Positions 26,095 to 35,517 of a DNA stretch of 64,000 nucleotides are shown piece by piece; within the stretch, counting starts at the first letter, position 1; the number at the start of each line of letters is the position of its first letter. The notes under the pieces are model-generated. The model had not been told where the DNA came from and did no database searches. It was given only the letters and a program-made list of their open reading frames with translations. This DNA is from Acetatifactor sp. (lineage in GTDB: Bacteria; Bacillota; Clostridia; Lachnospirales; Lachnospiraceae), in assembly GCA_016290775.1 (NCBI GenBank), contig JAEEVF010000001.1, positions 806,001 through 870,000 on the forward strand, written 5' to 3'. The translations under genes and the position numbers were made by a program.

Positions 26095-27723
26095 TTACTG
26101 ATTCGTCAGCCTTACAAACTCTTCCATCTTCTGAAGCGCTGCGCCGCTGTCGATGGTCTGCGCCGCCAGTGCCACGCCCTCCTTAATGGAGTTTGCCTTG
26201 CCTGCCACATACAGCGCCGCACCTGCATTCATCAGCACTGCCGTGCGCTTGCCGCCCTGCTCTTTTCCGCGAAGCACTGCCTTCGTGATCTCCGCATTCT
26301 CCGCAGGCGTTCCGCCCAAAAGATCTTGCTGACCGCAATGGGAAAGTCCCATCTCTTCCGGCGTGATCACATATTTCTTGAAATTGCCATGATCGATCTC
26401 GCAAACCGCCGTCTCGCCAACCGCAGAGATCTCATCGAGCTTTTCGCGGCCGAACACTACAAGGCCTCTCTGAATCCCCAGGTTCGAAAGAACTCTTGCA
26501 AGCGGCTCAAGCAGGCTCTCATCATATACGCCAAGCACGATCATGGAAGGACATGCGGGATTGGTCAGAGGTCCCAAGATATTGAAGATCGTGCGGATTC
26601 CAAGCTCCTTACGGATCGGTCCGACATATTTCATCGCGCTGTGATACTTCTGCGCAAACAGGAAACAAATTCCCGCCTCGTTCAGCACGTCAATGCTCTT
26701 TTCCGGTCCGATCGTGATGTTCGCGCCAAGTGCCTCAAGGCAATCTGCCGCGCCCGACTTCGAGCTTGCGGCGCGGTTACCGTGCTTTGTCACCGGCACG
26801 CCCGCAGCCGAGATCACCATTGCGGAAGTCGTTGAAATGTTAAAGGAGTTCGCATTGTCACCGCCGGTTCCAACGATCTCAAGCGTGGGCTTGTCTGCGT
26901 GGAGCTTTAAGCTGTGATCACGCATTGCCTCAGCGGAACCCGTGATCTCCTCAATAGTTTCACCCTTCATGGAAAGTGCGGTGAGATATGCACTCTTTTG
27001 CACTTCAGAGGTGTTGCCGTCCATGATCTCATTCATCACGGCCTTGGCCATGTCATAACCTATGTCTTCCTTGCGGCTAAGAAGCACGATCGCCTTCTTG
27101 ATCATGTCTGCCGAAGGCTTTTTCTCTTCCGCGGGCGCCGCTTTTGCGTCCACGTTACCCTTCCCAAGGAAGTTTTCTAAAACGCGGTTTCCTTCAGGCG
27201 TCAGGATCGATTCGGGATGGAACTGCACGCCATATACTGGCGCGTCCACGTGCTCCACCGCCATGATCTCGCCGTCCGCCGTCCTCGCGATCACGTGCAG
27301 GCACTCGGGCAATCCCTCTTCGGATGCGGAAAGCGAATGATATCTTCCCACGGTCATCTCCTCATGCATGCCTGCAAAAAGCTTGCTCTTCGTATCAATC
27401 TTGGCAACGCTCTGCTTGCCGTGCATCAACTCTTTAGCATATCCTATCGTCCCGCCAAGTGCCTCGCAGATTGCCTGGTGTCCAAGGCAGATTCCCAGCA
27501 TCGGGATCTTCCCTGCAAATGCCTTTACCACTTCCTCGCAGATGCCTGCGTCCGCGGGTCTCCCGGGGCCAGGCGACATAATAATATGATCGGGTGCGAG
27601 CTTTTCGATCTCTTCGATTGTCACCTCGTCATTTCTGACCACCTTGATATCGGGCTCGATGGCGCCCACCATCTGATATACGTTATAGGAAAAACTGTCA
27701 TAATTATCGATCAGTAGAATCAT
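26095..27723 (-). CDS. trpGD: Fused anthranilate synthase glutaminase / anthranilate phosphoribosyltransferase
   Basis: One 542-residue chain combines two activities. Residues about 1-190 are the TrpG glutamine amidotransferase, with the nucleophile cysteine in [11 protein letters not shown] and the histidine-glutamate of [12 protein letters not shown] short Ala/Lys/Glu linker (about 193-207) follows. Residues about 208-540 are TrpD, with the PRPP loop [17 protein letters not shown] and [15 protein letters not shown]. The start [14 protein letters not shown] has GAGGAGG upstream; the open frame begins 13 codons earlier, inside the end of trpE. The glutaminase domain supplies ammonia to TrpE, encoded 16 bases upstream. 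Confidence 0.95.
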   Translation of the reverse strand: MILLIDNYDSFSYNVYQMVGAIEPDIKVVRNDEVTIEEIEKLAPDHIIMSPGPGRPADAGICEEVVKAFAGKIPMLGICLGHQAICEALGGTIGYAKELMHGKQSVAKIDTKSKLFAGMHEEMTVGRYHSLSASEEGLPECLHVIARTADGEIMAVEHVDAPVYGVQFHPESILTPEGNRVLENFLGKGNVDAKAAPAEEKKPSADMIKKAIVLLSRKEDIGYDMAKAVMNEIMDGNTSEVQKSAYLTALSMKGETIEEITGSAEAMRDHSLKLHADKPTLEIVGTGGDNANSFNISTTSAMVISAAGVPVTKHGNRAASSKSGAADCLEALGANITIGPEKSIDVLNEAGICFLFAQKYHSAMKYVGPIRKELGIRTIFNILGPLTNPACPSMIVLGVYDESLLEPLARVLSNLGIQRGLVVFGREKLDEISAVGETAVCEIDHGNFKKYVITPEEMGLSHCGQQDLLGGTPAENAEITKAVLRGKEQGGKRTAVLMNAGAALYVAGKANSIKEGVALAAQTIDSGAALQKMEEFVRLTNQ

Positions 27724-27739
27724 TTCGCGTTTCCTCCTC

Positions 27740-29212
27740 TTAAATTCCTTCGCTCGCCGCAACGATCGCTTCCTTCACTGCGGCTGCCTTCTGCAGGCTC
27801 TCTTGATACTCCTTCTCAGGAACACTGTCAGCCACGATCCCGGCACCCGAGCGGATAAACACCTTACCGTTCTTAGCGAATGCAAGTCTGATGCCGATGC
27901 AGGTGTCCATGTTTCCGGTAAAGGAAAGATATCCGATCGCTCCGCCGTAAATGCCACGCTTGTTGTTCTCGAGCTCGTTTATGATCTCGCAGGCCCGAAG
28001 CTTCGGTGCTCCGGAAAGCGTTCCTGCAGGGAGGATCGCATCGATGCAATCCAAAGCGTCCTTCCCGTCATCCAGCTGACCGCTTACCGTGGAGCCGATG
28101 TGCATCACGTGGGAATAACGCTCGATTTCCATGTACTTTTCCACCTGTACGGTGCCGATCTTGCTGACCTTGCCAATGTCGTTTCTTCCAAGGTCTACCA
28201 GCATGTTGTGCTCTGCTCTTTCCTTCTCGTCTGCGAGAAGCTCCTTTTCCAGCGCCGCATCCTCCGCGGGCGTTGCGCCGCGCTTTCTGGTTCCGGCAAG
28301 AGGATAAGTGAAGACCTTTCCGTTCTCCAGCTTTACCAGCGTCTCAGGGCTCGCACCCGTGAACTCGCCGTCCTGGCCGGAGAAATAAAACATGTAAGGT
28401 GAAGGATTTTGTGTTCTGAGCACGCGGTATGCATCCAAAAGGCTTCCTTCCATCTGTGCTTCCATTCGGTTCGAAAGCACCACCTGGAAAATGTCACCCT
28501 CCTTGATATAATGCTTTCCACGCTCCACCATGTTGCAGTATTCTTCTTTGCTAAAAAGCGACTTGAATTCAGATTTAAGGACTACCTTCTCTGCCTTTGC
28601 ACGCTCGCCGTCCGTGATGAGGCGGCTCATCGTGTCAAGCTCTAGCAGAGCCTTATTGTAATTGATCTCAAGGTCATCCGTCTTTACGTTGGTGATCAAA
28701 ATGACCTTCTGGCGGAAGTGATCAAATGCGACCACCTTGTGGAACAGCATCAGATTTACGTCTGAAAAGCCTTCCTCGTCCTTCGCGTCAAGCTTCAGCG
28801 TCGGCTCCGCATATTTGATATAGTCGTAGGAGAAATATCCCACAAGGCCACCCGTAAAGCCCGGAAGATCCGAAAGGATCGGGCTCTTGTTATCACTCAG
28901 GATTTCGCGGATGCAGCTCTTTACGTCCTTGGTCTCCACCTGCGTCGTCAGCGCCGTCTTCACCTTCGTCTCACCATTTCTGCATGAAATCTCGAGGACG
29001 GGATCGAAGCCTAAGAAGGAATAACGAGACCATCGCTTTTGGGAATCTGCACTTTCCAGCAGATACACGTGACGGCTGACACGCTTCAAGATCCGCAGAA
29101 TCTCGATAGGGGTCTTGGCGTCGCCGTAGATTTCCGTCGCCAAAGGGATCACGCCGTACGCGCCCTCACGGGATAGGTTTTTGCACTCCTCCAAACTTAA
29201 GTTGAGCTTCAT
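27740..29212 (-). CDS. trpE: Anthranilate synthase component I
   Basis: TrpE converts chorismate and ammonia to anthranilate and is the feedback-regulated entry to tryptophan synthesis. The 490-residue protein has the N-terminal tryptophan-site motif YLLESADS near residue 50. The chorismate-binding domain has [65 protein letters not shown] and [11 protein letters not shown]. It is the first gene of the operon, directly behind AAGGAGG and the T-box. Both enzymatic (Trp-binding site) and transcriptional (T-box) control are visible. Confidence 0.96.
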   Translation of the reverse strand: MKLNLSLEECKNLSREGAYGVIPLATEIYGDAKTPIEILRILKRVSRHVYLLESADSQKRWSRYSFLGFDPVLEISCRNGETKVKTALTTQVETKDVKSCIREILSDNKSPILSDLPGFTGGLVGYFSYDYIKYAEPTLKLDAKDEEGFSDVNLMLFHKVVAFDHFRQKVILITNVKTDDLEINYNKALLELDTMSRLITDGERAKAEKVVLKSEFKSLFSKEEYCNMVERGKHYIKEGDIFQVVLSNRMEAQMEGSLLDAYRVLRTQNPSPYMFYFSGQDGEFTGASPETLVKLENGKVFTYPLAGTRKRGATPAEDAALEKELLADEKERAEHNMLVDLGRNDIGKVSKIGTVQVEKYMEIERYSHVMHIGSTVSGQLDDGKDALDCIDAILPAGTLSGAPKLRACEIINELENNKRGIYGGAIGYLSFTGNMDTCIGIRLAFAKNGKVFIRSGAGIVADSVPEKEYQESLQKAAAVKEAIVAASEGI

Positions 29213-29230
29213 GACTGGTCCTCCTTGATT

Positions 29231-29545
29231 AAAAAATTTAAAATAAGAACGTCCCTGAAAATACCTTTCGATACTTTCAAGGACGGGTTATACTTTGTTC
29301 CCGCGGTGCCACCTTGATTCACTCCCTCTTAGGGTAGTGCTCTTATCGGATACCAACATATCCTGTGCAATTGACGCATGCCTAACGTCGCCCCATACTC
29401 TGAATCATGCGATCCATTTCTAAGCGCCCTCCGTGGTCCATTTAACAGCCTGCATTTCCAACCTTTCTCAGCATCCGGTCTCTCTGTAAGCGCATTTACT
29501 GTTTTTATCTCCACTTCTTCGGTTTCTGTCCGCATATGAAGTTGT
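29231..29545 (-). promoter_or_regulatory. T-box leader of the trp operon (Trp specifier UGG)
   Basis: On the minus strand the leader has the hallmark T-box sequence AAGGTGGCACCGCGGG (29300-29315), which pairs with the uncharged tRNA 3' end. A stem I region upstream contains AGAGAGACCGGATGCTGAG, and the specifier codon TGG lies at 29438-29440, in the context AATGGACC. A terminator hairpin (29251-29285) with a T-rich tail (29231-29245) precedes trpE. Uncharged tRNA-Trp should favour the antiterminator and switch the operon on. The short reading frame of 68 codons inside this RNA is not considered a gene. Confidence 0.94.
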
Positions 29546-29569
29546 CGTGACTTTCATCACTTGTGTTGA

Positions 29570-29598
29570 ATTTTATTCCTTCGAAGTTTGTTTGTCAA
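29570..29598 (-). promoter_or_regulatory. Promoter of the trp operon
   Basis: On the minus strand TTGACA (29593-29598) and TAAAAT (29570-29575) have 17-base spacing and lie just before the T-box leader. Confidence 0.8.
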
Positions 29599-29664
29599 CC
29601 TATTTTTTTATCTAAACTTCTTACTTTTTGTCGCTTTGACCTCTTGTTGCCTTATTTGATCACT

Positions 29665-30861
29665 TTACTTAACAAGTCTCACCGTCTCTCTTGCAATGGC
29701 AAGCTCCTCATTGGTGGGGATCATCATCACCTTCACCTTGCTGTTCGGAGTGCTGATCACAAGGTCCTCGCCGCGCTTTGCGTTCATCACGGGATCCAGC
29801 TCCACGCCCAGGAATCCAAAGTGCTCGCAGACAAGTCTTCTCACCAAAGGTCCGTTCTCGCCAACGCCTGCCGTAAATGCGATCACGTCCACGCCATTCA
29901 TGGCTGCGACATAGGAACCAACATATTTAGCGACATGATAGCAATAGGTATTCATTGCACGAACTGCATTCTCATCACCCTTGTCATATCCAGCCTCGAT
30001 GTCACGGAAGTCGGAAGAAAGGCCGTCGGAAAGGCCAAGCACGCCCGACTTCTTGTTCAGCACGTTCATCAGCTCTGGAAGGTCCAAATGCTCCTTCTTT
30101 GCAATAAACTCAAGGATCGCGGGATCCACGTCGCCGCAGCGCGTGCCCATGATCAGACCCTCAAGCGGGGTCAGACCCATGGAAGTGTCCACGCACTTGC
30201 CGTTCTTAACTGCAGAAATGCTGGCGCCGTTGCCAAGGTGGCAAACGATGATCTTCAGGCTTTCATAAGGAACGCCAAGGATCTCAGCCGCACGCTTTGA
30301 AACGTAGGAATGACTCGTGCCATGGAAGCCATAGCGGCGAACCTTGTATTTCTTGTAATATTCATACGGAAGGCCGTACATATATGCTTCTTCCGGCATG
30401 GTCTGATGGAAGGAGGTGTCAAATACGGCCACCATCGGCGTGTTCGGCATAAGCTTCTGGCAGGCATGAATGCCGATCAGGTTTGCAGGGTTATGAAGGG
30501 GGGCAAGGTCGTTACACTCTTCGATCGCCTTCAGCACGTCCGCGTCAATGATCGTGGACTCCGCGAATTTCTCGCCGCCGTGCACGATACGATGACCAAC
30601 GGCATCAATCTCGCTAAGACTCTTTACAACGCCGGTCGCAGGGTTCGTGAGTGCCTCAAGCACCAGGCGGATCGCCTCCGTGTGATCCGGCATGGGCGTC
30701 ACCTTGACTTCCTTCTGCCCGCCCGCGGGGGTATAGCTGATCTGGCTTCCGTCGATCCCGATGCGCTCACAAAGGCCCTTTGCGATGCACTGCTCGCTGT
30801 CGGAATTGATGAGCTGGAATTTCAGGGATGAACTGCCACAGTTGATAACAAGAATGTTCAT
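29665..30861 (-). CDS. ackA: Acetate kinase
   Basis: AckA makes ATP from acetyl phosphate and ADP, releasing acetate, the final step of acetate fermentation; it is reversible. The 398-residue protein starts at MNILVINCGSSSLKF, behind AGGAG. Motifs include DAVGHRIVHGGEKF, AVFDTSFHQTMP, GFHGTSHSYVS, CHLGNGASISAV and FTAGVGENGP. The longer frame starting at 30942 overlaps the structured leader. Gene order pta-ackA is transcribed from pta. Confidence 0.96.
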   Translation of the reverse strand: MNILVINCGSSSLKFQLINSDSEQCIAKGLCERIGIDGSQISYTPAGGQKEVKVTPMPDHTEAIRLVLEALTNPATGVVKSLSEIDAVGHRIVHGGEKFAESTIIDADVLKAIEECNDLAPLHNPANLIGIHACQKLMPNTPMVAVFDTSFHQTMPEEAYMYGLPYEYYKKYKVRRYGFHGTSHSYVSKRAAEILGVPYESLKIIVCHLGNGASISAVKNGKCVDTSMGLTPLEGLIMGTRCGDVDPAILEFIAKKEHLDLPELMNVLNKKSGVLGLSDGLSSDFRDIEAGYDKGDENAVRAMNTYCYHVAKYVGSYVAAMNGVDVIAFTAGVGENGPLVRRLVCEHFGFLGVELDPVMNAKRGEDLVISTPNSKVKVMMIPTNEELAIARETVRLVK

Positions 30862-30908
30862 TGTAATTTCTCCTATACTTCCTTGATTCAAAAATCTTCG
30901 TGGCTTCC

Positions 30909-31093
30909 AGATGGCGTCCTCTTGGAACGGCTCAGACTGCACTAAGTTAACCTTCGGCCTTCATGCAAAGCCTTGCGTTCGATTTCAAATCTCACGCTGC
31001 GGCTTATCAGTCCTTGGTTCACTAAGTGCTGCTGGCTAATTGTTCCAAGAGGGCGTCATCTGTCGGCCACTTACTCTACTGCTCTTGGAACAA
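30909..31093 (-). promoter_or_regulatory. Structured pta-ackA intercistronic region with two competing stems
   Basis: Three related segments occur: CTCTTGGAACAA at 31082-31093, its perfect 12-base complement at 31040-31051, and CTCTTGGAAC again at 30919-30928. The middle segment can pair upstream (12 perfect pairs) or downstream as part of a 20-base arm (31042-31061 with 30909-30928, 18 of 20 paired). The two foldings exclude each other. Inside the long arm further nested pairings occur (GCACT/AGTGC, AAGCC/GGCTT, GCGT/ACGC). No known riboswitch consensus was recognised. The two mismatches would be G-U pairs on the plus strand, so a plus-strand RNA is also possible. Confidence 0.55.
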
Positions 31094-31133
31094 CATTACT
31101 TCAAAACTCTTTTTGAATTACTTTTATAATTGT

Positions 31134-32135
31134 TTACAACACTTGCGCCTGAACTGCGGTGAGGGCAACTACGCCGACGATGTCTTGCCAGGAGCAGCCG
31201 CGGGACAAGTCGTTTACAGGCTTTGCGATGCCCTGGAGCATCGGGCCGTAAGCTTCTGCGCCGCCAAGACGCTGAACGAGCTTATATCCAATGTTACCAG
31301 CATCCAAGTTCGGGAAGATGAGGACGTTCGCCTTACCTGCGATGGAAGAACCGGGTGCCTTGGACTTTGCAACGCTCGGAACCAGTGCCGCATCCAACTG
31401 AAGCTCACCGTCAAGGATCAGCTGCGGATACTGCTCATGCGCGATACGCGTTGCCTCAACGACCTTATCTACCAATGCATGCTTAGCGCTACCCTTCGTG
31501 GAATGACTCAGCATTGCGATCACTGGTCTCGGACCAACCAGAAGACGGAAGCTCCTTGCCGAACTGTCAGCGATCGCCGCAAGCTCCTCTGCGTTCGGAT
31601 CCTGATTCAGACCGCAATCTGCAAAAATAAAGGTACCGTTGTCTCCCATGTCCTTAAACTGCGTATCCATCACGAAGAAACCGCTCACAAGCTTTACGCC
31701 GGGCGCCGTCTTCAGGATCTGCAATGCGGGACGCAGCGTGTCAGCCGTTGCATGACAAGCACCGGCCACCATACCGTCAGCATCATTGGCCTTAACCATC
31801 ACGATACCGAAGGTCAGATTGTCCGTCAGAAGGATCTCGCGAGCCTTCTCAAGCGTCATGCCCTTTGCCTTACGGGTTTCATAAAGCAGGTTCACGTAAG
31901 CGTCGAGCTTATCACATTTCGTGGGGTCGACCACTTTCACGCCGGAAAGATCTACCTCCAGCCAGCCTGCGCCATCCATGATCTTTTCCTCACTGCCGAT
32001 CATGATGATATTTGCAATGCCCTCTTCCATGATCTTTGCCGCCGCGATCAGCGTCCTTTTATCATTGGACTCCGGCAGCACGATCGTCTTTCTGTCCAGC
32101 CTTGCACGCTCTTTGATCTTATCAATGTATGACAT
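31134..32135 (-). CDS. pta: Phosphate acetyltransferase
   Basis: Pta converts acetyl-CoA and phosphate to acetyl phosphate, feeding AckA. The 333-residue protein is the short form, with only the catalytic domain and no N-terminal DRTGG extension. It begins MSYIDKIKERARLD behind AAAGGAG. The sequences DGMVAGACHATADTLRPALQ, VAMLSHSTKGSAKH-like VIAMLSHSTKGSAKH and LIFPNLDAGNIGYKLVQRL are family signatures. A promoter lies upstream. The gap to ackA (271 bases) holds a structured leader. Confidence 0.95.
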   Translation of the reverse strand: MSYIDKIKERARLDRKTIVLPESNDKRTLIAAAKIMEEGIANIIMIGSEEKIMDGAGWLEVDLSGVKVVDPTKCDKLDAYVNLLYETRKAKGMTLEKAREILLTDNLTFGIVMVKANDADGMVAGACHATADTLRPALQILKTAPGVKLVSGFFVMDTQFKDMGDNGTFIFADCGLNQDPNAEELAAIADSSARSFRLLVGPRPVIAMLSHSTKGSAKHALVDKVVEATRIAHEQYPQLILDGELQLDAALVPSVAKSKAPGSSIAGKANVLIFPNLDAGNIGYKLVQRLGGAEAYGPMLQGIAKPVNDLSRGCSWQDIVGVVALTAVQAQVL

Positions 32136-32197
32136 GACGTTCTCCTTTCTGGTATCGCTTACATTGCATATTTTGCTTAACAAAATCACTATTTTAT

Positions 32198-32226
32198 ATT
32201 ATACTATTGTCACAACTCGTTAACAA
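32198..32226 (-). promoter_or_regulatory. Promoter of pta-ackA
   Basis: On the minus strand TTGTTA (32221-32226) and TATAAT (32198-32203) are 17 bases apart, in the divergent region between pta and tmcAL. Confidence 0.7.
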
Positions 32227-32291
32227 GATGATTTATGCGCAAAGATTGTATATTTTTAAGAACAGAGCCACGGCTCTGCGGAGGAAAAACC

Positions 32292-33584
32292 ATGACCGTC
32301 AACGGCATCATTGCAGAATATAACCCCTTCCACAACGGCCATCAGTATCACCTGGAGCGAAGCCGCATGGAGACTGGCGCGGACTATAATGTCGTCGTCC
32401 TCAGCAGCAATTTTACGCAGCGTGGCGAGCCCGCCATTCTCGACAAATTCGCGCGCGCAAAAATGGCATTGGAATGCGGCGCAGACCTCGTTTTGGAGCT
32501 TCCGATCTTCTGCTCCGCGGCCAGCGCGGAGTATTTTGCCCGCGGCGGCGTATCGATTTTACATCAACTCGGCGTCGTGGATTATCTGTGCTTTGGAAGC
32601 GAATGCGGAAAGGTCGATATTCTGGAGCGATTCGCCAAAATCCTGCTCGAAGAACCTGCCAGATTTGTCAAGGATCTTAAGAGCGGCCTCGCGGCAGGCC
32701 ACTCCTACCCCGTTGCGCGCAACCGCGCCCTCATGGACTATGCGCCCGAACTCGCGAAGTACGAAAACATCCTCGCCTCACCCAACAACATCCTTGGGAT
32801 CGAGTATATCAAAGCGCTTCTTTCCTTTGACAGCAAGATCAAGCCCCACACCATTCAAAGAGCAGGCGCCAATTACCACGACCGCCTCTTCGGCGCGGAA
32901 TATTGCTCCGCCCTGGCTTTACGTGAGGCCTTGAATTCTGACCAAAAGCCCTTAACCCTGGCTTCCCAGATGCCTAAAAAGGCCTTCCGCATTTTGTCGG
33001 AAAGCCTGATCGAGACCCCTCCCATCACCTCGGAGGACTTCTCTCAAATGCTGCTTTACAAGCTTTTGATGGAAAAGGATGCCGGTTTTGACGATTACGT
33101 GGACGTAACGCCCGAGCTCTCAGACCGCATCAAAAACATGCTCAAAGATTACCATGGATTCTCTCAGTTTTGCGACGTGCTAAAGAGCAAAAACATGACT
33201 TATGCAAGGATTAGCAGGAGTCTGCTACATATTCTGCTGGATGATAAAAAAGACGGCGCCAATGGCACCGTGAGCAAAGAGGTTCAAGCATCCGGCAAAC
33301 AGAGCCGCGAGAGCACGCAGACGAACGCCTCTTGCCCGCCCGTGCCCTACGCCCGCGTGCTCGGCTTCCGCAAGGATGCCGCTCCGCTCCTCACCGAGAT
33401 CAAGAAAAACAGCAAGATCCCACTCGTCACAAAGCTCGCGGACGCAAAAGAAGTGCTGGATGAAACCACCCATGCACTTCTTACCGAAGACCTCCGCAAA
33501 GGAAGCATCTATGAAAGCATCGCCGCCATCAAAGCAGGCCGAGCTGCGATGGACGAAAGGCAAAGACAGATTGTAAACATCTAA
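32292..33584 (+). CDS. tmcAL: tRNA(Met) cytidine acetate ligase TmcAL
   Basis: TmcAL activates acetate with ATP and acetylates the wobble cytidine of elongator tRNA-Met (ac4C34). The 430-residue protein starts MTVNGIIAEYNPFHNGHQYH, containing the nucleotidyltransferase HxGH-type motif FHNGH. FGSECG, SPNNILGIEYIKAL and the later RAGANYHD match the family. A run of about 25 residues rich in Ser/Thr/Gln/Lys (near 340-365) looks like an insertion. GGAGGAAAAACC precedes the ATG. It is the only clear plus-strand gene here, divergent from pta; a free-acetate-using enzyme beside the acetate-producing operon is a sensible pairing. Confidence 0.92.
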   Translation: MTVNGIIAEYNPFHNGHQYHLERSRMETGADYNVVVLSSNFTQRGEPAILDKFARAKMALECGADLVLELPIFCSAASAEYFARGGVSILHQLGVVDYLCFGSECGKVDILERFAKILLEEPARFVKDLKSGLAAGHSYPVARNRALMDYAPELAKYENILASPNNILGIEYIKALLSFDSKIKPHTIQRAGANYHDRLFGAEYCSALALREALNSDQKPLTLASQMPKKAFRILSESLIETPPITSEDFSQMLLYKLLMEKDAGFDDYVDVTPELSDRIKNMLKDYHGFSQFCDVLKSKNMTYARISRSLLHILLDDKKDGANGTVSKEVQASGKQSRESTQTNASCPPVPYARVLGFRKDAAPLLTEIKKNSKIPLVTKLADAKEVLDETTHALLTEDLRKGSIYESIAAIKAGRAAMDERQRQIVNI

Positions 33585-33658
33585 CAAAGGTTTTAGTCAA
33601 TTTCAACTTTAGCGCTTTCATACCATGTCCTTCTACAGTGAAATACTTTAGCTGTTAT

Positions 33659-35449
33659 TTATTCCCATTCCGTGTTTTTAATATTGAAATACTCCAATTG
33701 CTGATAAGTTTTCAAAAACTCGCTTCCGTCAGGAATTCTTTTGTGATCACTTGTATATGCTTCACCGTTTACCGTAAATATGGGGACATTCTCTTTTAAT
33801 TGTAATATATAATCGTAATATGGATTATTGGGAATACCCGCCATCTTAAGCATGAGTGGGACAAAACTGATTAAAGACATCTCACCGATATCATAATCTT
33901 GAATGCCAAGATCATAGTTTGCCCAGATATATGCTGGCGTTTCTCTTAAAAGAACATCCAACTCGTCATCATGTTCAACTTCTAACAACTCTTTTGCAAA
34001 AGCAGGACAATGATCTCCCACCATGCCAATGATAACAGGCCTGTCAGAATTCTTAAAATACTCAGTCAAAGCAAAAAATGCCTCATCTGACTTCGATACA
34101 CTAGTAATAAATTCATCTGTCATATCGGGATCTGAGAATAAACCACTATTATCATGAATTAATTCTGGCGCCTGATTGATTCCCGCGTAATCACCATGAT
34201 TCTGTATTGTTAATAAATACGCAAAAACCGGTCCCTCTTCTTTAGAGTTTTCGTACCACTCGATCAAATTAGAATACGCGCATTCATCAGATATATACTG
34301 ACGGTAACATTTTACGTCTTTGAAATCAGGCTTGAAATATACTTGATCAAACCCCAGATCAAAATACGCATTATTTCTGTTATAATTTGTTTCGATTGCA
34401 GGATGAGCCCCTATAGTTACATAGCCCAATTCATTCATGCATGAGACTATCGAGTTTGCATCTTTTAGATTCAGCAAATTGAAGGGCGTAATGTTGCTTC
34501 TCATGATCGAAAGCGAATTACTTGTGAGTAATTCATATTCTGAGCGATTCGTCCCACCTCCAATGGTTGGAACCACCACATAACCATGATATAAATCATC
34601 CATGGAATGGATTTTCACAAAAGGATCTTCGTCTAATTCCACGTTCGCCGCTCTGTTCAAGTCATAAAATGTTTCGTTTAGAATAAGAATAATATCTGGA
34701 TCTACCTTTTTTCTTAGAATCTGCCCGTCTCTGTCAGCATTATTCTTGTTGCTTAATACTTGGGCAAGATTATATGTTTCCAGCATCTCATAATCATCTG
34801 GTTCAACAATCACTTTACTTCTTGAATAAATATCCTCAATACAACAAGTAACATATCCATAAGTTCCGTATGCATTTTGCCATGACCAAGTGATCACATA
34901 TTTAGGTCTTATCGCAGATGGCAAAGCATAACAAAGCACTATGTAAATAGATGCTGCTACGAACAATACAGTCCGATGTAACGTAAAGCGTTTGACCGGC
35001 AGCTTATCGTTCCTTTTGAAAAATACCAAAATCAAACAGATAAGGCAAAAACATACAACTATGATTGCAGGAATTTGATCCAACTGGATATCATAACCTG
35101 ATAAAGCATCAAACGCAGCAAATACGTTTTCTACTTCGTCAATATTTAGCGGGCTGCCATGCAAACAAATCGTGTAATAGTTTATGATCGCCAGCGACGC
35201 ACAAAGGAATAAAGACAGAAAGATCGTCATTTTCAGTTGCGCTAATAGCGTCAGCAACACAAGGTTAAGCAAGACAAGCAAACAAACATTTAGAAGACCT
35301 CTTGCAAAAGTTACCTGATATCTCTGCACGGAACAACTACTCTGCAAGAAATAAAACTCCAGGCCCGAAAGCAACAGTATGCTAATAATCTCTATGAAAT
35401 GAATATTTACTTTGGGGTTAGACTTAAACAATTTATTACTTTCCCTCAT
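33659..35449 (-). CDS. LtaS-like membrane phosphoglycerol transferase (sulfatase fold), copy 1
   Basis: An approximately 596-residue protein with about five N-terminal membrane segments (within the first 190 residues) and an extracellular alkaline-phosphatase/sulfatase-fold domain. Metal and catalytic residues of the lipoteichoic acid synthase family are recognisable: the glutamate of ILNETFYD, the threonine of GGGTNRSEYELLTSN and the Asp-His of GMVGDHCPAF. Such enzymes transfer glycerol phosphate from phosphatidylglycerol onto surface glycans or polyglycerol chains. The start is uncertain: an upstream GTG at 35467 is in frame, and neither has a strong ribosome binding site. The region is visibly AT-rich. 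It lies about 70 bases after copy 2. Confidence 0.82.
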   Translation of the reverse strand: MRESNKLFKSNPKVNIHFIEIISILLLSGLEFYFLQSSCSVQRYQVTFARGLLNVCLLVLLNLVLLTLLAQLKMTIFLSLFLCASLAIINYYTICLHGSPLNIDEVENVFAAFDALSGYDIQLDQIPAIIVVCFCLICLILVFFKRNDKLPVKRFTLHRTVLFVAASIYIVLCYALPSAIRPKYVITWSWQNAYGTYGYVTCCIEDIYSRSKVIVEPDDYEMLETYNLAQVLSNKNNADRDGQILRKKVDPDIILILNETFYDLNRAANVELDEDPFVKIHSMDDLYHGYVVVPTIGGGTNRSEYELLTSNSLSIMRSNITPFNLLNLKDANSIVSCMNELGYVTIGAHPAIETNYNRNNAYFDLGFDQVYFKPDFKDVKCYRQYISDECAYSNLIEWYENSKEEGPVFAYLLTIQNHGDYAGINQAPELIHDNSGLFSDPDMTDEFITSVSKSDEAFFALTEYFKNSDRPVIIGMVGDHCPAFAKELLEVEHDDELDVLLRETPAYIWANYDLGIQDYDIGEMSLISFVPLMLKMAGIPNNPYYDYILQLKENVPIFTVNGEAYTSDHKRIPDGSEFLKTYQQLEYFNIKNTEWE

Positions 35450-35517
35450 ATCACTTGCACCGGCCACATATCTCTAAAAGCTTGGCGACGAATTCAGACA
35501 CTCTTCAAATTAGCTGA

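Noticed and set aside
29329..29535. 68-codon minus-strand frame upstream of trpE, possibly a leader peptide
   Set aside because: It lies inside the T-box stem I and specifier region; conservation there is for RNA structure. It has only a few Trp codons and no clear ribosome binding site.
33585..33658. Terminator between convergent tmcAL and the LtaS-like gene
   Set aside because: Only weak inverted segments were seen and no stem followed by a T run.
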